Assembly: GCF_900113005.1 (NCBI RefSeq)
Contig: NZ_FONW01000014.1
Coordinates: 45,546-109,545, forward strand
Direction: 5' to 3'
Source of the DNA: Sunxiuqinia elliptica
GTDB lineage: Bacteria; Bacteroidota; Bacteroidia; Bacteroidales; Prolixibacteraceae
Length of the DNA stretch: 64,000 bases
The notes under the pieces were generated by a model. The model was given only the letters and a program-made list of their open reading frames with translations, ran no database searches and was not told the DNA's origin. Shown piece by piece: positions 1 to 9,243 of this stretch (its first letter is position 1; every line of letters begins with the position of its first letter). A program made the translations under genes and the position numbers.

Positions 1-1626
1 AACGATACGATTGACTTTGAGATGCGAATTCGCGAGGGAAACCAAGCCACAATCAATAAAGTATTAATCGAAGGGAATACGAAAACTCACGAGCATGTGG
101 CTCGAAGAGAACTTCGTACCTTGCCTGGCGATTTGTTTAGTAAATCCCGTATTATCCGTTCTGTTCGTGAATTGTCGCAATTGGGACACTTTGATCCGGA
201 AGCGATTAATCCAAACGTAATTCCACATCCTGAAAATGGAACGGTTGATATTAAATATGAATTGCAAGAGAAGGCTAACGACCAAATTGAGTTATCTGGA
301 GGTTGGGGAGCCAATATGTTTGTAGGTACTGTTGGTTTGCGTTTTTCAAACTTTTCCGTGCGGAACATTCCAAACAAAGAGGCTTGGCGTCCACTGCCTA
401 CTGGTGATGGACAAACCTTGAGTTTGCGTGCTCAAACGAGTGGTAAGTTTTATCAGTCTTATAGCTTGTCATTCGTCGAGCCTTGGTTTGGTGGTAAAAA
501 ACCAAATTCATTCTCATTCTCGTTCTCTCACTCTCGAGTTAACTATTCTGAGAATAACTATTATGGAAGTAATTACAGCCCTTATGGATCGGCCTATGGC
601 GGTTATCCGGGGTATGGTGGCTACGGTGGCTATGGTGGTGGTTACTACGGTGGATCAAGTTATTATGGCGGCGGTTACCCTGGCTATTACGGCGGTTATC
701 CTACGTATGATCCAGGTGATTATTATCAGTATAATGATGATAATACTTCGGAAGATGATCAAGTGCAGGTGACAACTCGTTTGGCATTAGGATATGGATA
801 TCGTTTGAGATGGCCGGATGACTTCTTCACGGTTTACCATGAATTATCATTAGAGCACTATAAACTACAGAACATGTCTGGTTATTATTACTTCTTGAGT
901 GATGATGACGGATCTGGCGGTGGAGGTTTTAATAACCTGAGCTTTAAAACAGCTTTTGGACGTAACTCGGTTGACAACCCCTTGTACTCAAGAAGTGGTT
1001 CTGAGTTTTCAGTGAGCTTACAATTTACTCCTCCGTTTAGTTTGTTTAATGATGTTGACTATGGTGATCCAGACTTGTCAAGCGAAGAAAAGTACAAATG
1101 GATTGAGTACCATAAATGGAATATGAAAGGGGCTTGGTTTACGCCACTTACTCAGGACAGAAACTTAGTATTGCACACAAAATTCGAGTATGGATTTTTG
1201 GGCTATTACGATAAAGACCGTCGCTCACCTTTTGAACGTTTCCGTGTAGGTGGATCTGGAATGTCTGGATATAACTTGTATGGATCGGATATTATTTCGT
1301 TGAGGGGTTATAAAGACTATAGCTTGAGTCGTCAAACTGGGTCAAACATGTACAATAAGTTGACCATGGAGTTGCGCTATCCAGTAACGTTGAAACCTTC
1401 TGCAACAATTTATGTCTTGGGCTTCCTGGAAGCTGGTAACGCATGGGATGATTTTGAAAGATACAATCCATTTGAGTTGAAACGGTCAGCAGGAGCTGGT
1501 GTTCGCATCTTCTTACCGATGTTTGGTTTGATGGGAATCGACTGGGGATATGGATTTGATGCCGTTAATGGTGACACCAGTGTTGGAAAAAGCCAATTCC
1601 ACTTTGTTATTGGCCAGCAATTCTAG
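1..1626 (+). CDS. bamA: BamA outer-membrane assembly factor, 3' part (5' end outside window)
   Basis: The reading frame is open from base 1, so the gene starts upstream of the window. The product inserts beta-barrel proteins into the outer membrane. About the first 85 visible residues look like the last POTRA repeat (IEGNTKTHEHVARRELRT, then FDPEAINPNVIPHPENGTVDIKYELQE in pieces), followed by an Omp85 barrel. The barrel carries the RGY signature of the L6 loop (SLRGYKDYS) and ends in the aromatic terminus FVIGQQF. Between two strands, around bases 544-740, lies a long Gly/Tyr/Ser-rich insertion with repeated YGGYGG units, followed by an acidic stretch; this is unusual and probably surface-exposed. 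Two Skp-like chaperone genes follow directly, as expected for an envelope-biogenesis operon. Confidence 0.93.
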   Translation, partial: NDTIDFEMRIREGNQATINKVLIEGNTKTHEHVARRELRTLPGDLFSKSRIIRSVRELSQLGHFDPEAINPNVIPHPENGTVDIKYELQEKANDQIELSGGWGANMFVGTVGLRFSNFSVRNIPNKEAWRPLPTGDGQTLSLRAQTSGKFYQSYSLSFVEPWFGGKKPNSFSFSFSHSRVNYSENNYYGSNYSPYGSAYGGYPGYGGYGGYGGGYYGGSSYYGGGYPGYYGGYPTYDPGDYYQYNDDNTSEDDQVQVTTRLALGYGYRLRWPDDFFTVYHELSLEHYKLQNMSGYYYFLSDDDGSGGGGFNNLSFKTAFGRNSVDNPLYSRSGSEFSVSLQFTPPFSLFNDVDYGDPDLSSEEKYKWIEYHKWNMKGAWFTPLTQDRNLVLHTKFEYGFLGYYDKDRRSPFERFRVGGSGMSGYNLYGSDIISLRGYKDYSLSRQTGSNMYNKLTMELRYPVTLKPSATIYVLGFLEAGNAWDDFERYNPFELKRSAGAGVRIFLPMFGLMGIDWGYGFDAVNGDTSVGKSQFHFVIGQQF

Positions 1627-1689
1627 TCGTTAGCAAATTGGCTCGGTATTTGTTTACAATGAGAAAGTATGAACTTAAATAAAATTGCC

Positions 1690-2205
1690 ATGAAGAAGAA
1701 AGTATTATTATTTGTTTTTCTGATTGCTTTTGGAACGGCAGCGATGGCTCAGAAGTATGCTTACATCGATACAGAATATGTTTTAGAAAATATTCCGGCA
1801 TATAATGCTGCACAAGAGCAGTTGGATCAAATATCCAAACAGTACCAAAAGGAATTGGAATCCATGCATGCTGATATTGAACAGATGTATCAGGATTTTC
1901 AGGCCGAGGCAGTGCTGTTGTCGGAAGATATGAAACGCAAACGCGAGGATGTAATTATTGGAAAAGAAAAGGAGTATAAAGAATTACAGCGTAAGTACTT
2001 TGGACGCGATGGAGACTTGTTTAAAAAGCGTCAGGGGTTGATTAAACCGATTCAGGATGATGTGTTCAATGCAGTCCAGGATCTAGCTACCGAAGGGAAT
2101 TACGCGGTGATTTTTGACAAGGCCGGAAGCCTTACAATGCTTTATACAAACCCTAAATATGACCTTAGTGACCAAGTGCTTGAAAAGCTTGGTTATAAGA
2201 ATTAA
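1690..2205 (+). CDS. OmpH/Skp-family periplasmic chaperone (first copy)
   Basis: This is a periplasmic chaperone that holds unfolded outer-membrane proteins on the way to BamA. The start at 1690 (MKKKVLLFVFLIAFGTAAMAQ) gives a clean signal peptide cleaved after AMA-Q; an in-frame ATG at 1669 would add seven residues and is less likely. The mature part begins with the family-typical KYAYIDTEYVLENIPAY, continues as a long charged coiled coil rich in Q, E and K, and returns to a small beta domain (YAVIFDKAGSLTMLYTNPKYDLS). The length of about 171 residues is normal for Skp/OmpH. It lies 63 bp after bamA and 159 bp before a paralogue, consistent with one transcript. Confidence 0.9.
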   Translation: MKKKVLLFVFLIAFGTAAMAQKYAYIDTEYVLENIPAYNAAQEQLDQISKQYQKELESMHADIEQMYQDFQAEAVLLSEDMKRKREDVIIGKEKEYKELQRKYFGRDGDLFKKRQGLIKPIQDDVFNAVQDLATEGNYAVIFDKAGSLTMLYTNPKYDLSDQVLEKLGYKN

Positions 2206-2364
2206 TATTCTATATTTGTCAACGAAAAATTCAAATCCACTGGACACGATTGTAAGTAGTTTTTCAATTTCTACTAAATGATAGTTGACGGGAATCTTTG
2301 CAATGTTTGGAGGAGTTTGATAATGAGATTGAAAAATAACTAATAACACTGAAAAAATAACCAA

Positions 2365-2874
2365 ATGAAAAGTATTTTCAAGATCTGTTTAGTAGCCATT
2401 TTGTTTCTGTCTGCAGGAATGGTAAATGCTCAAACATTAAAATTTGCGCACATTGATTCAAATGCATTAATTCAAGCTATGCCTGAATCTAAAGCAGCTC
2501 AAGCTTCTATTGAAAAAGAGGCAAAAGGTTTAGAAGAGCAAATGGGCGCATTGCAACAGGAATATCAATCAAAGTTGGCTGAACTTTCAGAAAAGCAAGA
2601 TTCATTGACTGAGATTGTTTACCAATCAAAAGTTGAAGATTTGCAGAGCTTGCAACAACGGATTCAAAACTTTAACACAACAGCTCAGCAGCGTTTGCAA
2701 CAAAAGCAAGGAGAATTGATGCAACCAATCTTCACGAAAGCAAATGAAACAATTGAAGCAGTAGCCAAAGAGCAAGGCGTAATTTATGTTTTTGATGCAG
2801 GAGCAGTGTTGTACAAATCAAATCAAAGTATTGATTTGTTACCACTGGTAAAAGCTAAGTTGGGAATCCAATAA
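2365..2874 (+). CDS. OmpH/Skp-family periplasmic chaperone (second copy)
   Basis: This 169-residue paralogue of the preceding gene starts with a signal peptide (MKSIFKICLVAILFLSAGMVNAQ). The N-terminal strand LKFAHIDSNALIQAMPESK is followed by a coiled coil rich in glutamine and glutamate and by the closing IYVFDAGAVLYKSNQSID motif. It probably acts as a periplasmic holdase for outer-membrane proteins next to BamA. Tandem skp copies behind bamA are common in Bacteroidota. A hairpin with a T-run 22 bp after the stop ends the operon. Confidence 0.9.
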   Translation: MKSIFKICLVAILFLSAGMVNAQTLKFAHIDSNALIQAMPESKAAQASIEKEAKGLEEQMGALQQEYQSKLAELSEKQDSLTEIVYQSKVEDLQSLQQRIQNFNTTAQQRLQQKQGELMQPIFTKANETIEAVAKEQGVIYVFDAGAVLYKSNQSIDLLPLVKAKLGIQ

Positions 2875-2896
2875 GAGATTACAAATAGTTAAGCAA

Positions 2897-2930
2897 AAGC
2901 CGCCTGATTTCAGGTGGCTTTTTTTATTTT
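2897..2930 (+). terminator. Rho-independent terminator after the bamA-skp-skp operon
   Basis: The arms AAGCCGCCTG and CAGGTGGCTT enclose a four-base ATTT loop (2897-2920), with one G-T pair, and are followed by a run of T. The ATG at 2914 in the murI frame falls inside this hairpin, which argues for the later murI start at 2950. Confidence 0.85.
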
Positions 2931-2949
2931 TGTTCGTAAAGTTTTATCG

Positions 2950-3783
2950 ATGTCTGTAAATAATCAACCTATCGGAGTTTTTGACTCGGGCTATGGTGGT
3001 CTGACTGTTCTTAAGGAACTGATGAAGACCTTGCCCGAGTATGATTTTTTGTATCTGGGCGATAATGCCCGTACACCGTATGGAACTAGATCCTTCGATG
3101 TGGTTTATGAATACACTTTGGAGGCGGTGAAACGGCTTTTTGATGAAGGCTGCCATTTGGTAATTTTGGCGTGTAATACGGCTTCTGCAAAAGCTCTTCG
3201 TTCGATTCAGCAACGCGATCTCCCTCATATTGCTCCAAATCGACGTGTACTTGGAGTTATTCGTCCTAGTGTAGAAATGGTGGCTGAAAGCACCCAGAAT
3301 GGGCATGTTGGTGTTGTCGCAACCTCCGGGACTGTTGCTTCAGAATCTTATCCGATTGAGTTGGAAAAATGGTCGACTGGGCGGGTAAAGCAAACCACTC
3401 AGGAAGCTTGCCCGATGTGGGTTCCAATTGTTGAAAACAATGTGATTGATACTCCCGGAGCTGATTATTTTATTCAAACCAATTTGGACGCATTGTTTCA
3501 AAAGGATCCGGAAATTGATAGTTTGATATTAGGCTGCACCCATTATCCGTTATTACGGGACTCCATCAAAAAATACGTTCCGAAACAAGTGCACATTATT
3601 GAGCAAGGAGAGCTTGTTGCAGCTAAAACGCTGGATTACTTAGAACGTCACCCTGAGATTGATCAAAACTGTTCAAAAAATGCAACTCATCGGTTTCTAA
3701 CAACGGAAGATGCAACGTTTTTCGACAAACGAGCCAAACAATTCTTAGGCTATCCGATTGAGTCTGTTAAAATAGAATTGTAG
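2950..3783 (+). CDS. murI: Glutamate racemase
   Basis: MurI converts L-glutamate to D-glutamate for peptidoglycan. The protein of 277 residues opens with QPIGVFDSGYGGLTVLKEL and has both catalytic cysteines in their family motifs: ACNTASAKAL near residue 73 and LGCTHYPLL near residue 195. The start at 2950 (MSVNNQPIG) is chosen because the upstream in-frame ATG at 2914 would lie in the preceding terminator and add a non-conserved 12-residue leader. The gene ends one base before the convergent AI-2E family gene. Confidence 0.94.
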   Translation: MSVNNQPIGVFDSGYGGLTVLKELMKTLPEYDFLYLGDNARTPYGTRSFDVVYEYTLEAVKRLFDEGCHLVILACNTASAKALRSIQQRDLPHIAPNRRVLGVIRPSVEMVAESTQNGHVGVVATSGTVASESYPIELEKWSTGRVKQTTQEACPMWVPIVENNVIDTPGADYFIQTNLDALFQKDPEIDSLILGCTHYPLLRDSIKKYVPKQVHIIEQGELVAAKTLDYLERHPEIDQNCSKNATHRFLTTEDATFFDKRAKQFLGYPIESVKIEL

Positions 3784-3784
3784 T

Positions 3785-4855
3785 TTACTTTTTCTTTTTC
3801 CAAAGCAGATTGATGCTTTGTTCTTCTCCGGCAATCAAGTCGGCAATAAGCCTGGTTTTCGGAAACTGCTCCAGAATAATTCGGATAAAAACGGTTAGCG
3901 GAATGGACATGATTAGTCCGGGAACGCCCCAGATATAGCCCCATAACATTAGCATTACGAGGATGGTGATCACATTGATTGAAAATGTTTTTCCCATAAA
4001 AACAGGTTCCAATATCCCACCCATAAGGACTTGAATTGCAGTGATGGTTAAAATAAAAAGCAGGAGGGTCCCTGTTGGATCTAACTCGACAAAAGCAAAA
4101 AGAGCAAGTAAAACAACCGAGATTACCGAGCCAATCATTTGTACAAAGTTGATGATAAAGGCAAATAATCCCCAGAAAATAGGGAAGCTAACTCCAAAGG
4201 CAAAACACGCCAAGCCAAATCCAATTCCTGTCATCAAGCTGATAACAAATTTGACGAGGACAAACTTGATGATATCCTTTTCAATCTTCATAAAGATTTT
4301 TACCGAGGAATAATGCTGTTTGAAGATGGTATTATTTAGTATTTTCTGAAAGTTGATTGATCCGGCTAACAAGAGGATGACAAAGAAGATTGTCGTTAGC
4401 GTCATGGATAAGGTATTGCTGATGAAGTCGAAGGTTGATCCAAAGTTCTCCAGCAGGTTATTTTGCTTGAAATAGTGGTTGATGGCATTACTTCCTTGTA
4501 CACGCTCAATTCCAAAAAATTGCTCTACGGAAACAAGTAAGTGCGTTAGTTTCGTTTCTGCTTTTGTAAAGAACTCCGTATCGGTGTTCATGATTTCGTT
4601 GCTGGTTAGTTGTAGGAGTTCTCCTCCTGCTTTTAGGCCAGCAACGATGATAAGAATGACGATTAAAATACTTATCGGATTAGGAACTCCTCGCTTGCTC
4701 AACCAACGCATCAGTGGTAAAAACAGAAGCGCAATGAACATAGAGGCAATAAGTGGAATGAAAATGAACGAGAGCAGCTTTAGAATGTAAAATATAAGTG
4801 GAATGACGATCACTAATAAGAGTAAGTTGGTCGTACGAAGATCTTTTAATGTCAT
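3785..4855 (-). CDS. AI-2E family (PerM-like) membrane transporter
   Basis: This integral membrane protein of 356 residues has about seven or eight hydrophobic helices: a cluster of N-terminal ones (LLLLVIVIPLIFYILKLL and following), a soluble middle segment, and a C-terminal set containing the family-like GGILEPVFMGKTFSINVI and WGVPGLIMSIPLT. The AI-2E/PerM family includes an autoinducer-2 exporter and Na+/H+ antiporters, so the substrate cannot be told from the sequence. It is convergent with murI, with one base between the stop codons. The gene stands alone; the next minus-strand gene upstream is separated by more than 200 bp and a terminator. Confidence 0.85.
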   Translation of the reverse strand: MTLKDLRTTNLLLLVIVIPLIFYILKLLSFIFIPLIASMFIALLFLPLMRWLSKRGVPNPISILIVILIIVAGLKAGGELLQLTSNEIMNTDTEFFTKAETKLTHLLVSVEQFFGIERVQGSNAINHYFKQNNLLENFGSTFDFISNTLSMTLTTIFFVILLLAGSINFQKILNNTIFKQHYSSVKIFMKIEKDIIKFVLVKFVISLMTGIGFGLACFAFGVSFPIFWGLFAFIINFVQMIGSVISVVLLALFAFVELDPTGTLLLFILTITAIQVLMGGILEPVFMGKTFSINVITILVMLMLWGYIWGVPGLIMSIPLTVFIRIILEQFPKTRLIADLIAGEEQSINLLWKKKK

Positions 4856-5047
4856 GGCTAAAACAAGGGATTAATTTACTAATGCTATTACAACACGTAT
4901 CTGTTTATTCGGTTTGCAAATAGGCATTAAAAAAACAGGCTTTTTGATTCTGTTTTCTACAAGCCTGATTTTGGCTTGCAAAAATAATCACTTTTCTGAT
5001 TGAGCATCATTTAAAATGCAGAAACAGATGAAGATTTCGAATAAATC

Positions 5048-5072
5048 AAAAAGCCTGGTTTTAACAGGGCTT
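5048..5072 (-). terminator. Terminator of the hydrogenase operon
   Basis: AAGCC and GGCTT arms with an inner TG/CA extension and one bulge (5051-5072) lie seven bases after the hydC stop. On the minus strand they are followed by a T-rich tract. Related AAGCCTG/CAGGCTT copies at 4936-4942 and 4961-4967 form a second, weaker inverted repeat in the same gap (4856-5078), which otherwise holds no gene that I can see. Confidence 0.6.
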
Positions 5073-5078
5073 GTTTTT

Positions 5079-5585
5079 TTATGCCGATTTCGACTCAGCA
5101 GGGCATCCTTCCTGATATTCAGCAATAATTTTGCTGACTTGTTGTGGGGATACCCGTCCATATACTTTCTCTCCAACGGTAACCACAGGAGCTAATCCGC
5201 AGGCTCCAACACAACGCAGGCTGCTTAACGAAAATTTCCCATCAGCTGAGGTTTCGCCAACTTCAATTTTGAGTTGGCGCTTAAACTCTGAAAGTACCTG
5301 TTCAGCTCCCCGGACATAGCATGCGGTTCCCATACAAATTGAAATTGGGAACTCGCCTTGAGGCAGCATGGTGAAAAATGAGTAAAAGGTGACGACACCA
5401 TATACCTTTGCTACCGACATGTTGAGCTCGCGTGCGATGACTTCCTGAACTTCTGCAGGCAAATAGCCTAGCCGACCTTGAACTTGATGAAGGACATTGA
5501 TTAATTCTCCCTCTTCATGATTGAATTTGGCACAGACCTCTTTGATCTGTGTAATCGTTTTTTCTGCAAGTTTTATTTTAGGCAT
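5079..5585 (-). CDS. hydC: NuoE-like [2Fe-2S] subunit of the hydrogenase (HydC type)
   Basis: This is the thioredoxin-fold [2Fe-2S] subunit related to the 24-kDa subunit of complex I. The cysteine pattern is visible as C-x4-C in CMGTACYVRG and C-x3-C in CVGACGLAPV. The HEEGELINVLHQVQGRLGYLP and VYGVVTFYSFF motifs are typical. The start at 5585 (MPKIKLAEK) gives 168 residues, the usual size; the frame stays open to a TTG at 5675 overlapping hydA, but that extension is not family-like. It is the last gene of the operon after hydA and hydB, and together they form a HydABC-type, probably electron-bifurcating, cytoplasmic enzyme. Confidence 0.9.
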   Translation of the reverse strand: MPKIKLAEKTITQIKEVCAKFNHEEGELINVLHQVQGRLGYLPAEVQEVIARELNMSVAKVYGVVTFYSFFTMLPQGEFPISICMGTACYVRGAEQVLSEFKRQLKIEVGETSADGKFSLSSLRCVGACGLAPVVTVGEKVYGRVSPQQVSKIIAEYQEGCPAESKSA

Positions 5586-5671
5586 TGTTCTTATTTTACG
5601 GTGAATGTCAAAATTGCTGTCAATAGTTGTTATTGATTTGCCTTGTTCTGTACTTTCTTGATTAATGACAA

Positions 5672-7423
5672 TCAACTCCGATCAAAATATTCGGTGTGCA
5701 ATAGATGATGTGCTTTGTCGCTTAGTGGTTCTCCCAAAAATTCTTCATATAATTTTTTGATGTAAGGGTTCTCATGCGACTTCCGGATCGTTTTACTTTG
5801 ATCTTCTGCATAAAGCGCTTTTTGACGTTTTTTCAGGATCTCAACATTGCCATGATGGTAAGGTTGTCCTCCTCCTCCAATACATCCGCCGGGGCAAGAC
5901 ATGATTTCAATAGCATGAAACTCGCTCTTTCCATTTTTGATCTCTTCCAAGAGTTTCCGGGCATTACCGAGGCCGTGAGCTATTCCAATGTTTATTGGGA
6001 GGCCATCGAAATCGATGGTGGCTTTGCGCAAACCTTCCATCCCTCGCAGCTCTTCAAAGTCAAGCCGATCGAGCGATTTCCCGGTTTGTACCTCGTATGC
6101 GGTACGCACAGCAGCTTCAATTACACCGCCTGTGGTGCCGAAGATAACTCCAGCTCCTGTTGATTCGCCCAAAGGCTGATCGAATTCCTCATCTGGTAAG
6201 GATTTGAAATCAATGTTGGCCAGGTTGATAAGCTGAGCCAACTCCCGAGTCGTTAACGCATAATCAACATCAGGATTACCATCTACGGAGAATTCTTCGC
6301 GACTGCTTTCATATTTTTTTGCTACACAAGGCATGATTGAGACAACCACCAAATTTTCCCGTTTTACTTGCATCTTATCAGCGAAGTAGGTTTTGGCGAT
6401 AGAGCCAAACATTTGCTGTGGTGAGCGGGCTGTTGATGGTATATCTTTCAGTTCCGGAAAGTGATGTTCAAAGAACTTGACCCAAGCAGGACAGCAGGAT
6501 GTTAAAATTGGAAGCTTTACGTTTTGATCGCCTGCCAGGTATTTATTTAGCCGTTCGAGTAATTCTGTTCCTTCTTCCATGATGGTCAAATCGGCTGCGA
6601 AATCGGTATCAAAAACATAGTTGAAGCCTAGGCGACGTAGGGCTGCTGCCATTTTTCCGGTAACCAGTGTGCCAGCGGGGAGCCCAAACTCTTCACCCAA
6701 AGCAGCACGAACAGCAGGAGCTGTTTGAACAACAACTGTTTTTTCTGGATCTGAAAGAGCCCGGATGACCGCTCCGGTTTGGTCCACTTCGGTAAGTGCC
6801 CCCGTTGGACAGACAGCAACGCATTGTCCACAGTAGGTACACGAAGAGTGGTCCAGGTTCATTTCAAAAGCGGGAGAAACAACAGCTTCAAAACCACGGT
6901 TAATGGTGGATAGCACGCCTACTGTTTGTACCTCGTTACACATGGTTTCGCAGCGGCGGCACAGGATGCATTTATCCATCTCCCGAATAATTGCAGGGCT
7001 GGTATCTTCTCGGTAGTGCGATTGCTCACCTTGGTAATGAATCTCCCGGATTCCTAAATGATGAGCCAAATCCTGTAATTCACAATTGCCGGATTTCGCA
7101 CAAACGAGGCAGTCGGAAGGGTGGTCGGAGAGGATTAGCTCCACAATGGTGCGTCGTGCATTAATTGCCCGGATTGAATGTGAACTGATTTCCATTCCTT
7201 CGGTAGCTTCGGTGCAGCAGGCTGGGGCCAGGTTGCGACGTCCTTTGACTTCAACAACACAAACTCGGCAGCCTCCGGGTTTGTTTTCAATGTTCATATC
7301 ATGTAAATGCATATGACACAAGGTTGGGATGTCGACTCCAATACTTGCTGCAGCTTCGAGAATTGTTGTTCCTTTTTTGACAACAATTGACTTATTATCG
7401 ATAGTTAGATTGATCATTTCCAT
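5672..7423 (-). CDS. hydA: [FeFe]-hydrogenase catalytic subunit (HydA type)
   Basis: The catalytic subunit makes or consumes H2 with electrons from NADH and ferredoxin. Order of domains in 583 residues: N-terminal plant-type [2Fe-2S] (cysteines in LCHMHLHDMN and GGCRVCVVEV), a NuoG-like His/Cys cluster (DHPSDCLVCAKSGNCEL), two [4Fe-4S] motifs (CILCRRCETMC and CTYCGQCVAVC), then the H-cluster domain. All three H-cluster signatures are present: TSCCPAWVKF near residue 309, IMPCVAKKYE near 363, and MSCPGGCIGGGGQP near 509. The enzyme therefore looks active. It sits 14 bp after hydB in one operon. Whether it bifurcates electrons is inferred from the HydABC gene set, not from any residue. Confidence 0.95.
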   Translation of the reverse strand: MEMINLTIDNKSIVVKKGTTILEAAASIGVDIPTLCHMHLHDMNIENKPGGCRVCVVEVKGRRNLAPACCTEATEGMEISSHSIRAINARRTIVELILSDHPSDCLVCAKSGNCELQDLAHHLGIREIHYQGEQSHYREDTSPAIIREMDKCILCRRCETMCNEVQTVGVLSTINRGFEAVVSPAFEMNLDHSSCTYCGQCVAVCPTGALTEVDQTGAVIRALSDPEKTVVVQTAPAVRAALGEEFGLPAGTLVTGKMAAALRRLGFNYVFDTDFAADLTIMEEGTELLERLNKYLAGDQNVKLPILTSCCPAWVKFFEHHFPELKDIPSTARSPQQMFGSIAKTYFADKMQVKRENLVVVSIMPCVAKKYESSREEFSVDGNPDVDYALTTRELAQLINLANIDFKSLPDEEFDQPLGESTGAGVIFGTTGGVIEAAVRTAYEVQTGKSLDRLDFEELRGMEGLRKATIDFDGLPINIGIAHGLGNARKLLEEIKNGKSEFHAIEIMSCPGGCIGGGGQPYHHGNVEILKKRQKALYAEDQSKTIRKSHENPYIKKLYEEFLGEPLSDKAHHLLHTEYFDRS

Positions 7424-7437
7424 AACACGTTCCGTTT

Positions 7438-9231
7438 TTAAGCGATTTTAATAGCATCAAACTTGCACTTTTCATAGCAGGCTCCACACTTGATACATAG
7501 TGTTTGATCAATGTAGTGTGGGCTGCGTTTTTCTCCGGAAATGGCTCCAACAGGACAGTTTCGGAAGCATAGGGTACAACCAGTGCATTTTTCATCATCG
7601 ATGATGTATTGCAACAAGGCTTTGCATTGCCCCGCAGGACAAGTGCTGTCGTTGATATGTGCCTCGTATTCGTGCATGAAATTATCCAAGGTTGAAAGGA
7701 CCGGGTTGGGAGAGGTTTGCCCCAATCCACAGAGTGATGAATCTTTAATAACATGACTCAGCATTCGGAGCTTAGTCAGATCTTCGGGAGTTCCTTTCCC
7801 CTCAGTAATTTTTTCCAGAATCTCGTGCAGACGTTTGTTGCCGATCCGGCAAGGTGTGCATTTCCCGCAGGATTCATCAAGAGTAAATTCGAGGTAAAAC
7901 TTAGCAATGGAAACCATGCAGTCGTCCTCATCCATCACAATCATTCCTCCTGAGCCCATCATTGATCCGGCAGCAAGCAGGTTGTCGTAATCAATAGGGG
8001 TGTCTAAGAAAGCCTTGGTTAAGCAACCTCCGGAAGGGCCTCCGGTTTGCACAGACTTAAATTCTTTCCCATTTTTGATTCCACCACCGATATCGTAAAT
8101 CACTTCTCGTAAAGTGGTTCCCATAGGAACTTCAATTAAACCTACATTATTGATCTTACCAGCTAAGGCAAATACTTTTGTGCCTTTGGATTTCTCGGTC
8201 CCAATACTGCTAAACCATTCTGCTCCTTTGGTGATAATTGGAGGCACATTGGCAAACGTCTCTACATTATTGACATTGGTTGGTTTGCCGAGGTATCCCT
8301 CTTGCGATGGAAATGGGGGCTTGAAGGTTGGCTCACCACGTTTGCCTTCCATGGAATGAATGAGGGCTGTTTCTTCTCCGCAAACAAAAGCTCCTGCGCC
8401 ATACCTGATTTCAATATCAAAATCGAAATCTGTCCCCAGTATATTTTGTCCAAGCAGACCATACTGACGTGCTTGCCTGAGGGCTGTTTTTAAACGTTGA
8501 ATAGCCAGTGGGTACTCTGCACGGATGTAGACCAACCCTTTGTTGGCACCGATGCAATAGCCGCAGATAGCCATGGCTTCAATTACGGTATGTGGATCTC
8601 CTTCCAGGATTGAGCGATCCATAAATGCGCCGGGGTCGCCTTCATCAGCATTGCAGACCACATACTTTTGTTCATGCTCAACTTTTCGGGTAATGTCCCA
8701 TTTCAAGCCTGTCGGGAAGCCACCGCCTCCGCGGCCTCGTAGGCCCGAGTCGATAATGGTTTGGATGGCTTGTTCCGGACTAAGTTCTTCCAAACATTTG
8801 CCAAGGGCGGCATAGCCATTGTTTCCAATGTACTCTTCAATATTTTCAGGATTGATAAAACCACAATTTCGTAAAGCAACGCGCACTTGCTTTTTGTAAA
8901 AATCCATGTTTTTACTTTCGGTGATCTGTCCCAGGGTGGTTGGGTCGGTATAAAGCAAACGTTCTACCTTACGTCCTTTGATGAGGTGTTCTTCCACTAT
9001 TTCACGGCTGTCTTCCGGGGTGACACCAACATAAAAGGTGTTGTCGGGTTGGATTTTTACAATGGGTCCTTGCTCACAGAACCCGAAACAACCGGTGTGA
9101 ATTACCTGAACGTCTTGATCCAGCCCTCGTTCTTCGAGCTGGTTTTGAAAGTTCTTTTTGATTAGTTCGCTTTGAGATGCTTTGCAGCCCGTACCGCCAC
9201 AAACCAATACGTGCATTTTATAGTCAGCCAT
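7438..9231 (-). CDS. hydB: NuoF-like NADH/FMN subunit of the hydrogenase (HydB type)
   Basis: The 597-residue flavoprotein exchanges electrons with NAD(H). Domains in order: N-terminal thioredoxin-like [2Fe-2S] (CGGTGCKAS and HTGCFGFCEQGP), NADH/FMN-binding NuoF core (RGRGGGGFPTGLKW, NADEGDPGAFMDRS), the N3-type cluster (ESCGKCTPCRIG), and a C-terminal pair of [4Fe-4S] motifs (CTGCTLCFRNCPVGAI, CIKCGACYEKCKFDAI). This architecture matches HydB/HndC of trimeric or tetrameric [FeFe]-hydrogenases. It lies between the small [2Fe-2S] protein gene (12 bp upstream) and hydA (14 bp downstream). Confidence 0.95.
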   Translation of the reverse strand: MADYKMHVLVCGGTGCKASQSELIKKNFQNQLEERGLDQDVQVIHTGCFGFCEQGPIVKIQPDNTFYVGVTPEDSREIVEEHLIKGRKVERLLYTDPTTLGQITESKNMDFYKKQVRVALRNCGFINPENIEEYIGNNGYAALGKCLEELSPEQAIQTIIDSGLRGRGGGGFPTGLKWDITRKVEHEQKYVVCNADEGDPGAFMDRSILEGDPHTVIEAMAICGYCIGANKGLVYIRAEYPLAIQRLKTALRQARQYGLLGQNILGTDFDFDIEIRYGAGAFVCGEETALIHSMEGKRGEPTFKPPFPSQEGYLGKPTNVNNVETFANVPPIITKGAEWFSSIGTEKSKGTKVFALAGKINNVGLIEVPMGTTLREVIYDIGGGIKNGKEFKSVQTGGPSGGCLTKAFLDTPIDYDNLLAAGSMMGSGGMIVMDEDDCMVSIAKFYLEFTLDESCGKCTPCRIGNKRLHEILEKITEGKGTPEDLTKLRMLSHVIKDSSLCGLGQTSPNPVLSTLDNFMHEYEAHINDSTCPAGQCKALLQYIIDDEKCTGCTLCFRNCPVGAISGEKRSPHYIDQTLCIKCGACYEKCKFDAIKIA

Positions 9232-9243
9232 TCTCTTGAGGTT

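Noticed and set aside
428..772. 114-codon frame on the plus strand inside bamA
   Set aside because: It overlaps the Gly/Tyr-rich part of bamA in another frame and has no domain or signal.
2914..2949. Upstream ATG for murI at 2914
   Set aside because: It lies inside the preceding terminator hairpin and would add residues not found in the family.
5586..5675. Longer TTG start for hydC
   Set aside because: The extension overlaps hydA and has no family similarity; ATG at 5585 gives the usual length.
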